This document shows positions 10,366 to 22,285 of a DNA stretch of 64,000 nt, piece by piece. Position 1 is the stretch's first letter. The number at the start of each line of letters is the position of its first letter. The notes under the pieces were generated by a model. The model was not told the origin of the DNA. It worked only from the letters and a program-made list of their open reading frames with translations, and made no database searches. Location of the stretch: positions 500,560,594-500,624,593 of the forward strand of contig NC_064619.1 of NCBI RefSeq assembly GCF_023898315.1, read 5' to 3'. The translations under genes were made by a program, and so were the position numbers. This DNA comes from Schistocerca nitens. Its lineage: Eukaryota > Arthropoda > Insecta > Orthoptera > Acrididae.

Positions 10366-10522
10366 GGTTCAAATGGCTCTGCGCACTATGGGACTTAACT
10401 TCTGAGGTCATCAGTCCCCTAGAACTTAGAACTACTTAAACCTAACTAAGCTAAGGACATCACACAGCGGTCGCACGGTTCCAGACTGTAGCGCCTAGAA
10501 CCGCTCCGCCACTACGGCCGGC
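10366..10522 (-). mobile_element. tRNA-derived SINE (common family), internally deleted
   Basis: The tail GGTTCAAATGGCTCT and the body are present in minus orientation. About 40 bp containing the pol III B box are missing between the GACATCACACA block and the GCGGTCGC block, so the promoter is broken. The head (GGCCGGC) is present at the right end. No clear target duplication. Confidence 0.85.
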
Positions 10523-10721
10523 GGTTCACAATACTAAACTACATTGAGATGAAGGAACTGTTTGTCGGAAAAGAATATTTAGGTTTTTGTGGACACAAGC
10601 AACTTAGTAGCAACAAGCTCTTAGCAATTGTACAAACCAATGGCCAACAGACTCAGTCCTTGCACTGCAACAGCACATAAAGTTTTTCTCCGCTCTCCGT
10701 GAAATTAGTTGCTGTAGAATC

Positions 10722-10909
10722 AAATGGCTCTGAGCACTATGGGACTTAACATCTGAGGTCATCACTCCCCTAGACGTAGAACTACTTAAACCTAACTAAA
10801 CTAAGGATATCATACACGTCCATGCCCAAGGAGGATTCGAACCTGCGACCGTAGCAACAGCGCGGTTCCGGACTGAAGCGCCTTGAACCGCTCGGCCACA
10901 ACGGCCGGC
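10722..10909 (-). mobile_element. tRNA-derived SINE (common family)
   Basis: A near full-length minus-orientation copy with the B box complement GGATTCGAACC. Imperfect 12-bp flanks TGCTGTAGAATC (10710-10721) and TGCTGTTGAATC (10910-10921) look like the target duplication. Confidence 0.88.
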
Positions 10910-10989
10910 TGCTGTTGAATCAGACAGGAGCTGGGGCCATACAAACCAGTCCCTCTTCATTTTGTAGTTGGGTTTCACACGACAACGAC

Positions 10990-11400
10990 TACAGCTAATG
11001 CTGTTGGAAAAAATACGTAGTCAAATCTGCCGATCGCGCTAGTCATACGGTGTGAGTACTTGGTCACGGATGTTGGGTATCTGTTGTTCAAGTACTTGAG
11101 GACATCAATATCGGTGAGTAGAGTACTCCGCCGTGTTGAAATTACTTCCTCTCGCAGTGAGTACCCGAGGAAGCACATACTGCGCGAATCGTAGGTAACG
11201 TGCATCAGTTCGCAGGGTGATAGCAAATAGGATTCTGTTAACTGATGTTGTACAGTGCCAGCGAAATGATTGTCAGAGGACTGTTGCAGGCGTTCTGAGA
11301 CGAGTCCAGTGTTTGGATTTGGAGCATTCCAGGAATGGCCGTTGCGATAGTTGAAGACATCAGAGTGGAAAGACACCCCGTCTATGAGCAACAAAAACTG
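10990..11400 (-). pseudogene. Tc1/mariner superfamily transposase fragment
   Basis: The minus-strand frame contains FHSDVFNYRNGHSWNAPNP followed by a variant of the block that ends in YLLSPCEL. This resembles the region after the first catalytic residue in insect transposases whose proteins start with a DUF4817 helix-turn-helix domain. The rest (LKYLNNRYP) fits loosely. No terminal repeats seen. An old truncated copy. Confidence 0.55.
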
Positions 11401-11689
11401 TACGAAGTTTTACACTTCAATACAGCACGGAATAATCCTCCGAGTTGTGAGGCAGCCGAAACCATATTATCAAGCATCTATCTGCCTTCACGAAGTATGG
11501 TACAGAATCTAAATATCAGTGGCTATGATTTTAGTACTGTTATTTGTTTAACATGTATTGCTTAATTACTAGCGGAGACATGGGGAGTGCGGGCAACTAA
11601 GCACAGCTGGTCGACGGCCATCAGCCGAAAGAAGAGGTTGAAGCGAAACCAAATTTCCCTGACGCTCCCCTGGACATTACAGAAGGAGG
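11401..11689. other. Unassigned spacer
   Basis: The left part may continue the adjacent transposase fragment; the rest shows nothing I can name. Confidence 0.4.
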
Positions 11690-11960
11690 TACATGGTTCT
11701 TAATACGGTGTTTGATCACTACGAACGGCAGTGTATGCTCTGCAACCTTCTCCCATGCTGGCCACAAGGTTGGTACAGAGTTCCTGTAGTACGGCATTCC
11801 ATCCCTCCAACAGCGCGGTTGACAACTGCTGTACGGTCATTGATCCGTGTGGACGTGCTGCAGCAGGCCTCCCCAATGCATCCCATAAGTGTTCGGTGTG
11901 GCTTAAGTCGGAGAAATGGGCAAGTTATTCCATTCACCGAATACCCTTTTAAATATTCTG
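11690..11960 (-). pseudogene. Tc1-like transposase C-terminal fragment
   Basis: In one minus-strand frame the sequence reads EHLWDALGRPAAARPH, then LSTALLEGWNAV and a C-terminal end (QTPY, stop). This is the conserved end of Tc1 transposases starting at the catalytic Glu. Related to the fragments at 22540-23205 and 23206-24335. Confidence 0.7.
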
Positions 11961-13013
11961 CGTGGTTTCCGTTTGTTCTATATCGTGTCTCCCTACCACT
12001 TTCGCGCAACGACGCTTTGAGCGTGTTTTTTAGGGAATTGACTAGTTTGAACCTGGGACCTGTTGCTGGTAAGGAGACGCCAGACCACACATGACATGTA
12101 GAATTCAGAAGAGTTCAGTGAGACTAGCGATGATATAACCAATGATTTCAGCGTCAGCTCCACTGCACTCCCTGTAAAAGAATCTTAATACTAACTAAAT
12201 TTAGTGGAAGGGGTTCAAGGCTTTCCAATTTTTAGTTAGCTGGTAAAATAACGTCGAAAAAGCAGTTAAGTTTACCATTGGAAATTTTATTCTACTCACA
12301 AAACATTGTTTCTAAATGGCACTATTGATAAAAGGAAGTGTTTTAATACAGGATGGTAAAAACCAACTGCGTTCAACAAAAATGTGAACGAATATTCCCT
12401 GAATGGGTTTTCAAGTTCTACAATGGATCGAAGGATGACCTATGCCATATCACATCTATAATCTAGGTTTAAATTAAGTTTCACAAAAGAGAAAACTATC
12501 AAAATGGTCTACAGTGACCCTCAATTATGTTTTTAATTACTTATCTAACTTGTCGTAAATTACAGTGGCTGATGTGGCTTCTCAATAACTATATAACAGA
12601 AAAATCATCGCGTTTCAGATTTTTACTTCAAGTGGCAAATGTGAACACCATGAGCTTTAATTGACGATCGACACTAGTATTACGCAAAAAGAGGATGTAA
12701 CAGATGAGACTTCTGCAGTTCTGAGTGAAGCCTTATGCGCTCAAAAATGCGGCATCGCGTGCGTTCATTACCTTGTCGGTGTTCGTCAGGGGGCGGCGGC
12801 CGGCGCAGCTCCGTCCAGCTCGCCCTCTCGGAAGCAACTCCCTCCTAACTTCTCCTTACTACAATTTACCGAAGTTGGTTTAAAAAAACTATCTGGCTGT
12901 GTTTTCATCTGACCAATCAGGGTATCAATGTTAACCTTAAGCTCTGCCTACAAAAATTCTGTCCATCCAATGAGAAACGTTATACTTTTCGTGGTGGGGC
13001 AATGTTTTCAAAG
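11961..13013. other. Unassigned sequence; GC-rich part with CCAAT motifs
   Basis: No coding region supported. From about 12780 the sequence turns GC-rich and has CCAAT-type motifs (GACCAATCAG near 12912, CATCCAATGAG near 12964), leading directly into the 130-bp tandem repeat. It could be an old promoter or the regulatory part of a repeat element; I cannot decide. Confidence 0.4.
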
Positions 13014-13330
13014 TTTGCAACGTAACGCGAAAAAGTCTCACGCTAAAACTTGCAGCTCGTGTGGTCCTTTTAGCGTTATTGTAAGATCTATACTTTTCTT
13101 CTGGAGGGTTCTATCTTTTAACATAGGCTGGGGGGTTGGTCCTGACATAACAGAGACGCGAAAAAGTCTCACGCTAAAACTTGAGGGTGGTGTAATCCTT
13201 TTTGTGTTATCGTAATATCTATACTGTTCTTCTCGAGGGCTCTAGCTTTTAACATGAGCTGGGGGTGGTCCTAACGTAACAGAGACGCGAAAAAGTCTCA
13301 CACTAAAACTTGCGGGTGGTGCGGTCCTAG
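13014..13330. repeat. Tandem repeat, ~130-bp period, about 2.4 copies
   Basis: The block ACGCGAAAAAGTCTCAC recurs at 13025, 13156 and 13285 (spacing 131 and 129). Between copies the order is conserved: CTAAAACTTG, a GTGGTCC-like block, TATCTATACT, and AACATRRGCTGGGGG. The last copy is cut short at about 13330. No coding potential. Confidence 0.85.
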
Positions 13331-13639
13331 CGGTTAGCTGGCGACATGGGTGTCCGTCCGTCCCTTATTGTAGGGCCTTCCAGCTTAACACGGTTCTGCT
13401 CTCGGCTTCTGTTCTCGTTTCTCCCCTCGGAACTGCGTCTGTCTCACGGTGGGAAGGTATGACATGCATTTAGGCATTCTTGTGTTAGTCTGTGGTATTC
13501 CATTTGCTCACTCGTTACTCGTATTACTTTGGTTAATTTAATGTCACGATTTATTCGGAGCTATCTGACATACTACTGGATTTGCTTATCATGTCCGGGT
13601 TTTCATGGAAGGTGTTGGATTTGCCTGACACCTTACACC
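13331..13639. other. Unassigned spacer
   Basis: Nothing recognised in this stretch. Confidence 0.4.
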
Positions 13640-13840
13640 CTCTCGTTCTAAGAGCTGCTCCACCTGAGCTGTTCGATGCGGTAGGGTAATCTCACCCATA
13701 AAAATGAATTTGGAGCCGAACGAACTCCTGAAAAAAGTATATATGTAAGGAGTACACCGTCACAATAACTTTGACCGGTGAGCCTACCGTGTCCAAAAAT
13801 TTGGAGGTCAGTACACCCATCCAACATTATACCTCACCAC
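13640..13840 (-). pseudogene. Tc1-like transposase scrap
   Basis: The nucleotide sequence resembles 22850-23050 (shared CACCTGTGCTGTTCGATG-like and CATAAAAAT blocks), which is part of a dead Tc1 copy. It may belong to the same original element as 11690-11960, separated by a later insertion. Confidence 0.45.
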
Positions 13841-13996
13841 ACAACATACCTCTAAACGATTTAACGACAAAGGGCCTCTCCTCACACCCTTCACTCGGCA
13901 ATACTCTCTCAATGTAGCACTGTAATTACTCCCGTTCACACAAAACAATTTTACTAGCAGCGCATGATCCCTCGTCTCGATAGCCACAGTGTTCAC
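13830..13996 (-). pseudogene. DUF4817-type N-terminal transposase scrap
   Basis: The frame from ATG 13996 contains LLVKLFCVNGSNYSATLREY then GPLSLN. This matches the helix-turn-helix domain (DUF4817) at the start of some insect Tc1/mariner-superfamily transposases. Only about 50 residues remain. Confidence 0.6.
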
Positions 13997-14314
13997 TCAA
14001 GTTATGGCTTTTCAAATGTCAGTGTGGTTGTCATGCCGTCGTACAGACAGTGTTCAACGGCGGATGTGGACCTGGTTGCCGAAACTGGAATTAATTTTTT
14101 TCCAGCTTGGTTCCTCACTAACGCATTAGCATATCTATCAAGTTTCTCTGCCGTGCGATCATTGTAGCCCACACTGGACCTCATTGAGTAGCTGCTCTTT
14201 AATTATAACCACCTAGTATAATGAGAATACTTGGATTTGTGACAAAGTAGACGTAGTAGACTGAAGTTGTAAATGGCATATGTAACAATTTTATCATTCT
14301 ATTATTTCTAAAGG

Positions 14315-14630
14315 CAACGGCCTTGCCGCAGTGGATACACCGGTTCCCGTGAGATCACCGAAGTTAAGCGCTGTTGGGCGTGGTCAGCACTTGGATGGGT
14401 GACCATCCAGCCGCCATGCGCTGTTGCCATTTTTCGGAGTGCACTCAGCCTCGTGATTCCAATTGAGGAGCTACTCGACCGAATAGTAGCGGCTTCGGTC
14501 AAGAATATCACATAACGACCGGGAGAGTGGTGTGCTGACCCCACGCCCCTCCTATCCGCATCCTCCTGTGAGAACGACACGGCGGTCGGATGGTCCCGGT
14601 AGGCCACTCGTGGCCTGAAGACGGAGTGCT
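14315..14630 (+). mobile_element. 5S-rRNA-derived SINE
   Basis: The first ~115 bp mimic 5S rRNA: ATACACCGGTTCCCGT, GATCACCGAAGTTAAGC and CACTTGGATGGGTGACC appear in the right order and spacing. These cover the internal pol III promoter (A box, intermediate element, C box). A non-5S tail follows to about 14630 and ends in a short T run. The divergence and the unrelated tail show it is a SINE and not a 5S gene. No clear target duplication found. Confidence 0.85.
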
Positions 14631-15129
14631 ATTTTTTTAATTCTTTCTATCACTTCTGGAGTGGAAATATCGAGAGAGTACGTACAGTAAGTTCTTAAGA
14701 TGCCTTACGCCTGGTGCTCTTTTTTATCTTCAACGTAGATACGCTAATTTCAGCAGGAGAACTTCTAATATAAGACCGATTATCGAGTGGAATGAATATG
14801 GCAGATAATTTTTCGGTATCTTGTCTTCCTCGTCACGTAAAATTATAACATGCGTAGCACTAACTAAACAGTGATTTTTAAGACAGTGTTTTACAGGCGG
14901 ATAAGCAAACAAAATAGGAAACAAATAATTAGGATCCATACAAATCAAAAGAAGGTTTTGCATCACCTCGGTCCCGAGAGTTCAGGAACCTGTACAGAAA
15001 ACTGTAATAGAGATCAACATAAACATCATTTTCGCCCTTTTTATAGCTCATGAAAACCACAAATTGCATGTTGTACCACCATACAGCGAGACCTTCAGAG
15101 GTTATAGTGGTCCAGAGTCCTGTACACAC
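14631..15129. other. Unassigned spacer
   Basis: AT-rich, no recognised feature. Confidence 0.45.
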
Positions 15130-16490
15130 TAGTACCTCTAATACCCAGTAGCACGTCCTCTTGCATTGACGCATACCTGTATTCGTCGCGGCATACTGTC
15201 CACAAGTTCATCAAGGGCTTGTTGTCCCCGATTGCCCCATTTCTCAACGGTGATTGGGCGTAGATCCCTCAGAATAGTTGGTAGGTCACGTCGTTCATAA
15301 ACAGTCCTTTTCAATCTATCCCAGGCATGTTCGATATGGTTCACGTCTGGAGAACATGATGGCCACTATAGTCGAGCGATATCGTTACTTGAAGGAAGTC
15401 ATTCACAAGATGTGCACGATGGGGGCGTGAATTATCGTCCATGAAGACGAAGCCTCGCCAATACGCTGCCGATATGGTTGCACTGTCGGTCGGAGGATGG
15501 CATTCACGTATAAAACAACCCTGGCGGCGCCTTCCATGATCATTAGTGGCCTATGTCGGCCCCACATAATGCCACCCCAAAAAAGCAGGGAACCTCCATC
15601 TTGCTGCACTCGCTGGAGAGTGTATCTGCTACGGTCGCAGGTTCGAATCCTGCTTCGGGCATGGATGTGCGTGATGTCCTTAGGTTAGTTAGGTTTAAGT
15701 AGTTCTAAGTTCTAGGGGACTGATGACCTCAGATGTTGAGTCCCATAATGCTCAGAGCCATTTGAACCAATTTTTTAGAGTGTATCTAAGGCGTTCAGCC
15801 TGACCGGGTTGCTTCCAAACACATCTCCGACAATTGTGTGATTGAAGGCATATGTGACACTCATAGGTGAAGAGAACGTGATGCCAATCCTGGACAGTAC
15901 GTTCGGTATGCTGTTGGACCCATCTGTAGCGCGCTGTATGGTGTCTTGGTTGCAAAGTTGGACATCGCCACGGACGTCAGGAGTGAAGTTGCGCATCATG
16001 CAGCCTATTGCGCTCAGTTTGAGTCGTAACACGACGTCCTGTGGCTGCACGAAAACATTGTTCAACGTGGTGGCGTTGCTGTCAGTGTTCCTCCGAGCCA
16101 CAATCCGTAGGTAGCGGTCATCCACTGCAGTAGTAGCCCATGGACAGGCTGAGCGAGGCGTGTCATCGACAGTTCCTCTCAGTATGTCCTCCATGTCCAA
16201 ATAACATCGCTTTGGTTCATTCAGAGACGCCTGGACACTTCCCTTGAAAGCCCTTGCTGGCACAAAGTAATAATGCGGAAGCGATCGAATAGCAGTATTG
16301 ATCGTCTAGGCATGGTTGAACTACAGACAACACGAGCCGTGTACCTCCTTCCTGGTGGAATGACTGGAACTGATCGGCAGTCGGATCCCCTCCGTCTAAT
16401 AAGCGCTCTTCGTGCGTGGTTTTTCACATCTTTGGGCGGATTTTGTGACATCTCTGCACAGTCAAAGGACCTGTGTCTGTGATACAATAT
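15130..16490 (-). mobile_element. Tc1-like transposon, dead, with SINE insertion
   Basis: The minus strand encodes a broken Tc1 transposase from ATG 16313 (MPRRSILLFDRFRII) to a stop near 15138. Readable parts are an N-terminal helix-turn-helix (SREVSRRL), a central block with FTYECH where FSDES is expected, a PLMIMEGAARVVLYV block, and the C-terminus NHIEHAWDRLKRTVYERRDL with the catalytic Glu. Frameshifts and a SINE (15628-15776) break it. Terminal repeats were not identified, so limits are approximate. Confidence 0.75.
15628..15776 (+). mobile_element. tRNA-derived SINE, 5' truncated
   Basis: Starts within the tRNA-like head (GCTACGGTCGCAGGTTCGAA) and lacks the A box. The 3' end GAGCCATTTGAACCA plus a short T run is intact. 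The 11-bp duplication AGAGTGTATCT flanks it (15617-15627 and 15777-15787). 5' truncation with an intact 3' end fits LINE-type target-primed insertion. Confidence 0.9.
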
Positions 16491-17632
16491 CCACAGTCAA
16501 AGTCTATCTTCTGGGAACCAGGGTGAAACAAAACTTTTTTTGATGTGTGTATTTTAGAAATTTAATCTAGTCAAACACTATTAATATTTTTATATGATAC
16601 GCACTTAGCTTGGACCCTGCAGTTGACGTACTTCATGGTATGCACAACGAGGAGCACCACTTAATACCATGATCCTCCGCGTTCCAAAGCGAACGTACCT
16701 GGAACAAACAAGAGAAAATAGTAATATACCATTTCGAATAGGTTTAAAGGTATTTAAAAGTAACTGTAATGCTGATTCCACAGTTCCCAAACAGAAACAT
16801 TGGTTACTTTTATCATGAAGCATCTGATCAAATCGAAGGCATCCAAATGAAATGGTATAATTCCGAATTTGGGTAGCAAATGAAGCTCGTCATTAGCTCA
16901 AAAGTTTATGAGTGTATGTATGTATTGAGGAGCTACTCGACCGAATAGTAGCATTGCCAGCAGTTACAAATTTAGTGGAATTTATATCCAACAGAATATT
17001 AAGAAAAATTAACCCAAAAGTTATGCTAATGGTAAAATAGTTAGCTTTTTTAAAGTGCTTAGGAAAGGCACCATAATCATACTCACGATGAACATGCAAT
17101 CCATCCAGTTCCTCCTACCTCTCTCTCGATCGTGCTACATGTCTTCGCCCAGAGAGCTTATAAAACAAAGCTTTTTGTAAGTGGTGTTCGTACCAACGGA
17201 TTTTGTGTTCTATCATCTTTAATTCTTGTCTGATGTTTTATTTTGTCTTCCCTATACACCTGAAGCATACAGCATTTAATACAGCTAAGAATGTTTAGAA
17301 CTAAAAGTACTTTTCCGTGAATGCAAATACAATCAGAGCAGAATAGTAAGGAAGGAATTTCAGATTGTAACATTCTGTCAAACTTATCAGCAAAACTACA
17401 CTAAGCCTAAAGTATATTCCGAATGCATATACGTAAACTAATACTGGTTACGATTAGACAAAGTTTTTGAGAAGAGGAATGAGGAGTAACGTACATGATT
17501 TACTGTCACCTACAAAGGTGTATAAACTAAGAAGGAACGATAGATTATATCAATAAAAAATCATGTTTTTGATCGTTTTATAGAAATGAGATAATAGATG
17601 AATAGAAATAAATTAAATTTTACGCGTTTGTA
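16491..17632. other. Unassigned spacer with a scrap of the 5S-type SINE
   Basis: No coding region supported. Bases 16925-16953 (TTGAGGAGCTACTCGACC...) are identical to the tail of the 5S-derived SINE at 14464-14491. The rest is AT-rich and unassigned. Confidence 0.5.
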
Positions 17633-18896
17633 CAACTTTGCTTCCACCGTTTTCCCATAACATTTGAGGCTTTAATGAAAAAAATTGGTTACACATGTAT
17701 CATTCCAAGAATTTTCCATCGCTGACCACTACTTTCTCCCATGTTTCGGGCAGTGTACGAATCCCGCGTCGGAAAAATTGTTCATCTTCTGAAGCGATCC
17801 ACGAATCGATCCAATTTGTGACTTTTTCATGAGATCGGAAGTGTTGGCCAGCCAGGCCTTCCACCATTGATCTAAACAGGTGATAGTCAGAGGGAGCAAT
17901 GTCTGGAGAAAATGGCGGGTGGGGTAGGACATCCCATTTTAACGTTTCCTAGTACGTTTTGACCTCTTTTGCAACGTGGGGTCGAGCGTTGTCGTGCCGC
18001 AAAATCACTTCATCCTCCCTCTCACTGTATTTCGGCCGTTTGTCTTTTAATGCTCTGCTCAAACGCATTAACTGCGTTCGATAATGAACACCTCTGATTG
18101 TTTCACTTGGTTTTAACACCTCATAGTACACGCCGTCAAGCTGGTCCCACCAAATGCAGAGCTTGATCATGGAGCCGTGAATATTCGGTTTGGCTGTCGA
18201 CGTGGAAGCATGGCCGCGATATCCCATGATTTTTTGCGTTTAGGGTTATCGTAATGAACCCATTTTTCGTCCCCGTTGACAATGCGATGCAGAAATCCCT
18301 TCCGTTTTTTGCCTCTGAAGTTACTGTTCACAAACACTCAAACGCCATTCAACGTCTCTTGGTTTCAGCTCACATGGGACCCAAGTTCCTTCTTTCTGAA
18401 TCATGCCCATAGCCTGGAGACGTTTTGAAATGGCTTGCTGTGCCACTCCCACTGATCGTGCCAATTCTTCTTGAGTTTGACGCTTCATTCAGCAATGTCT
18501 CCAATTCTGCATCTTCGAAAACATTCTCTCTTCCACCTCTATGCCGGTCTACGACATTAAAATCACCGATCTTGAAGCGTTAAAACCACTCACGACACGT
18601 TCTTTCACTAAAAGCGTCCTTACCATACGTACTTGAAAGCATTCGATGAGATTCAGCCGCTGTTTTATTCATACTGAAACAAAACAGTAACATCTCCCGC
18701 AAATGACGAGAATTGGGCTCGTAAACTGACATTTTCAATCAAGAACAACTTTATGATGCAGACACAAATCGAATAATGTTTGAATGAGGTTATGTTGACC
18801 GATGTCCAAGCTAACTGCCTGACGTCTGCGATCTGTTTCTTTCGACAGCTACTTGCCGTTGTCGCCACCTATCGGCAAACGGCGGAAGCAAAGTTG
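17633..18896 (-). mobile_element. Mariner element, dead copy
   Basis: Inverted ends CAACTTTGCTTCCACCG (left) and CAACTTTGCTTCCGCCG (complement of right), each next to TA (17631-17632 and 18897-18898). The minus strand holds a mariner transposase from ATG 18732 (MSVYEPNSRHLREML). Recognisable blocks include TAAESHRMLSSTYGKDA, GYRGHASTSTAKPNIHGS, LCIWWDQL, LMRLSRALKDKRP and HDNARPHVAK. Many stops and frameshifts; the catalytic YSPDIAPSDYH block is disrupted. The 1264-bp length fits an ordinary mariner. Confidence 0.88.
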
Positions 18897-18898
18897 TA

Positions 18899-19571
18899 CA
18901 CCTTGTAGATGGACAGTACATGGATAAAAGCTTTAAAGCTGAAAGTCGTCTCTTTTTTGGGTAATTGATTCCTTCCGAAAGTATGGACACCGCAAAACAT
19001 CTTTCGAAAACTTCTAGGTATTTGCCTAATTAACTGACAAACTGAATCTGCCACCATAACTAAAAACATACATATAGTACAGTATATGAAAGGTGATCCG
19101 CAGCATTTCTCGATAGCATTTTTCTGGTACTCTTATATGAGCGTTGTACTATTCAGCAATTTGCAACAATATAGAAGAACAGTAAATTAGACGTGTTCAT
19201 CTTGGCGGAGTTTATGCAGTGTTGATGGAGCAGAGCTAGTTCTTGAAGCCTGCACAGGTGTTAAACCGGAAGGACAGCGGCCTCCAAAACTGGTATCAGG
19301 TGCAAGTCTCAAGCGGGCCCATGTTTTAACCTGTCACAAGGTGACCAGCAGGTGAGACATTAATACTATACTACATCGCTGTGAACTTATGTAGCAGGCC
19401 ATTTAAGCCGAAACGGGATGGAAAATTTAAATCTTAAGCGAATGAAATCGATTTATATACCTCTGATAATGCCTGCATTGACGGAAGAGTTACCTTGTTT
19501 ACTTTCAGCTTAGTTGACCGATGCAGCATATCCGAAGAAAGCAAAACGCAAAAACACATATTTGTTGTAAT
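18899..19571. other. Unassigned spacer
   Basis: No recognised feature. Confidence 0.45.
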
Positions 19572-19756
19572 GGTTCAAATGGCTCTGAGCACTATGAGAC
19601 TTAACTTCTGAGGTCATCAGTCCCCTAGAACTTCGAACTTCTTAAACCTAACTAACATAAGGACATCACACACATCCATGCCCGAGGCAGGATTCGAACC
19701 GGCGACCGTAGCGGTCACGCGGTTCCAGACTGTAGCGCCTAAAACCGCTCGGCCAG
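19572..19756 (-). mobile_element. tRNA-derived SINE (common family)
   Basis: Minus-orientation copy with tail GGTTCAAATGGCTCTGAGC, body and B box complement (GATTCGAACC). The head is truncated at GGCCAG. Target duplication not clear. Confidence 0.87.
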
Positions 19757-20202
19757 TAGAGTTATCATAGACCGGTCTAGCTTTATCTTGTAAATGTAGA
19801 AGGAAACAGGGGACTACATTTCCTATGTGATAAAGGATATCTGAAAATATAGTCGATTTTACGAAAAGTATTGCTACCATTCATACTTCTGATCAATCCA
19901 CCAAAGATATTCACAGACACAGATTACATACCACGCGAATAATATGTGGCTTAGGTGAAATGCAGCAGAGTTTAAGGGTGAATTAAAGAACTTTCTTTTG
20001 GATAACAAATTCTGCTCCGTCAGGGAAGGAAGCTAGGAGTTTAACATTCCGTCTACTATGAGGTCACTAGAGGCAGATAAGCTCTGATTAGACAATGATG
20101 GGGAAGGAACTGGGCTGCATCCTTTTCAAACAAATCTTACTGTCATTCATCTTTAACTGAAACAACGGGAGACTTAAATCAGGGCATCAGAGGGGACCTC
20201 AA

Positions 20203-20254
<52 letters not shown>

Positions 20255-20489
20255 CCCTCCCCTCCTCCCGCTCCCACGCCACCCCACCGATTCGGGTCCA
20301 CACCCAAGCTACATGAATCACCCCCTCCACGGAAGAAAATCCTTAGTGCAGGTCGAGGTTTGCACTTGGAAGCTACACTAGTCGGGCTTCTATCGAGATT
20401 CACGAAGACTGCATGGCTTTAATGCAGTCTGTGTCCCTATACAGAGCATAGACCTGGACTCTGGTCCAAAAGATAGAGAGCAAACTCTT
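19757..20489. other. Unassigned spacer with a (CT)n microsatellite
   Basis: A CT dinucleotide run lies at about 20204-20254. No gene recognised in the rest. Confidence 0.5.
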
Positions 20490-20740
20490 GGTAATTGAGA
20501 ATTCTGTACTGAGACAAATGTTTGGACCTGTGAAGTGTAGAGACGACTGACGAAAAAGGAAAAATTACGATCTGCGGAAACCTACAAATCGTTGAATATT
20601 GTAGTAGTGATTTAAGGAGAGGAGACTAAAGATGTATTGGCAGGTAATATGTCGAGAAGGCCAAGCAGTTGGTGGAAGACGGCATCAGAAGAAACAGATG
20701 GAGGTGGCTCATTGACGAGGCCAAACACCGACTGCCGTAC
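20490..20740 (+). pseudogene. Non-LTR retrotransposon C-terminal scrap
   Basis: Plus-strand reading gives LRQMFGPVKCRDD, then FKERRLKMYWQVICREG and GGRRHQKKQMEV. This matches the extreme C-terminus of LINE reverse transcriptase proteins (L.RK.FGPV, RLRWAGHVAR, GRR). Stops occur between blocks. No other part of the LINE is present. Confidence 0.55.
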
Positions 20741-20851
20741 GTATGACAAACTAGTAGGTAAGTAAGCAAGTGCTGCAACGTTATACAGCGGAGTGAAAAA
20801 CTTAAAGGAGAATGTACCTTTCGCAAGCAACATTGCTCGATGAGCCTTCTA

Positions 20852-22257
20852 CACTACTGGACATTAAAACTGCTACACCAAGAAGAAATGGAGATGATAA
20901 ACGGGTATTCATTGGACAAATATATTATACTACAACTGACATGTGATTACATTTCCACGCAATTTAGGTGCATAGATCCTGAGAAATTAGTACCCAGAAC
21001 AACCACCTCTGGCCTTAAAAACGACCTTGATACACCTGGGCATTTAACCAAACAGAGCTTGGATGGCGTGTACAGGTACAGCTGCGCATGCAGCTTCAAC
21101 ACGATACCATAGTTCATCAAGTGTAGTGAATGCCGTATTGTGACGAGCCAGTTGCTCGGCCACCATTGACCAGACGTTTTAAAATGGTGAGAGATATGGA
21201 GAATGTGCTGGCCAGGGCAGCAGTCGAACATTATCTGTATCCAGAAAGGCCCGTGCAGGAACTGCAACATGCGGTCGTGCATTATCCTGCTGAAATGTAG
21301 GGTTTCGAAGGGATCGAATGAAGGATAGAGCCACGAGTCGTAACACATCTGAAATGTAACGTCCACTGTTCAAAGTGCCGTCAGTACGAACAAGAGGTGA
21401 CCGAGACGTGTAACCAATGGCACCCCATACCATCAAGACGGGTGATACGCCAGTATGGCGATGACGAATACACGCTTCCAATGTGCGTTCACCGCGATGT
21501 CGCCAAACACGGATGCGACCATCATGAGACTGTAAACATAACCTGGATTCATCCGAAAAAATGACGTTTTGCCATTCGTGCACCCAGGTTCGTCGTTGAG
21601 TACACCATTGCAGGCGCTCCTGTCTGTGATGCATCGTCAAGGGTAACCGCAGCCATGGTCTCCGAGCTGATAGTCCATGCTGCTACAAACGTCGTCGAAG
21701 TGTTCGTACAGATGGTTGTTATCTTGCAAACGCCCCCATCTGTTGACTCGTGGATCGAGACGTGGCTGCACGATCCGTTACAGCCATGCGGATAAGATGC
21801 CTGTCATCTCGACTGCTAGTGATACGAGGCCGTTGGGAACCAGCAAGGCGTTCCGTATTACCTTCCTGAACCCACAGATTCCATATTCTGCAACAGTCAT
21901 TGGATCACGACCAACGCGAGCAGCAATGTCGCGATACGATAAACCGCAATCGCGATAGGCTACAATCCGACCGTTATCAAAGTCGGAAACGTGATGGTAC
22001 GCATTTCTCCTCCTTACACGAGGCATCACAACAACGTTTCACTAGGCAACGCCGGTCAACTGCTGTTTGTGTATGAGAAATCGGTTGGAAACTTTCCTCA
22101 TGTCAGCACGTTGTAGGTGTCGCCACCGGCGCCAACCTTGTGTGAATGCTCTGAAAAACTAATCATTTGCATATCACAGCATCATCTTCCTGTCGACCAA
22201 ATTTCGCATCTGTAGCACGTCATCTTCGTGGTGTAGCAATTTTAATGGTTAGTAGTG
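20852..22257 (-). mobile_element. Tc1-like element, family B copy 2 (dead)
   Basis: Ends CACTACTGGACATTAAAACT and its complement; TA at 20850-20851 and 22258-22259; 1406 bp. The transposase runs from ATG about 22026 (MPRVRRRNAYHHVSDFDNGR) to a stop near 20987. It is broken by frameshifts after the first helix-turn-helix. The catalytic half reads VIFSDESRLCL, GVSPVLMVWGAIGYTSRSPL and TFQQDNARPHVA, but the catalytic Glu codon after LSPF is a stop (TAA). The spacing from the second Asp to that Glu codon is 34, the normal Tc1 value. Confidence 0.9.
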
Positions 22258-22285
22258 TACCATACACTGAAATAACAACGACAGT

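Noticed and set aside
14315-14430. Possible 5S rRNA gene
   Set aside because: It is diverged from 5S rRNA at many positions and joined to a SINE tail.
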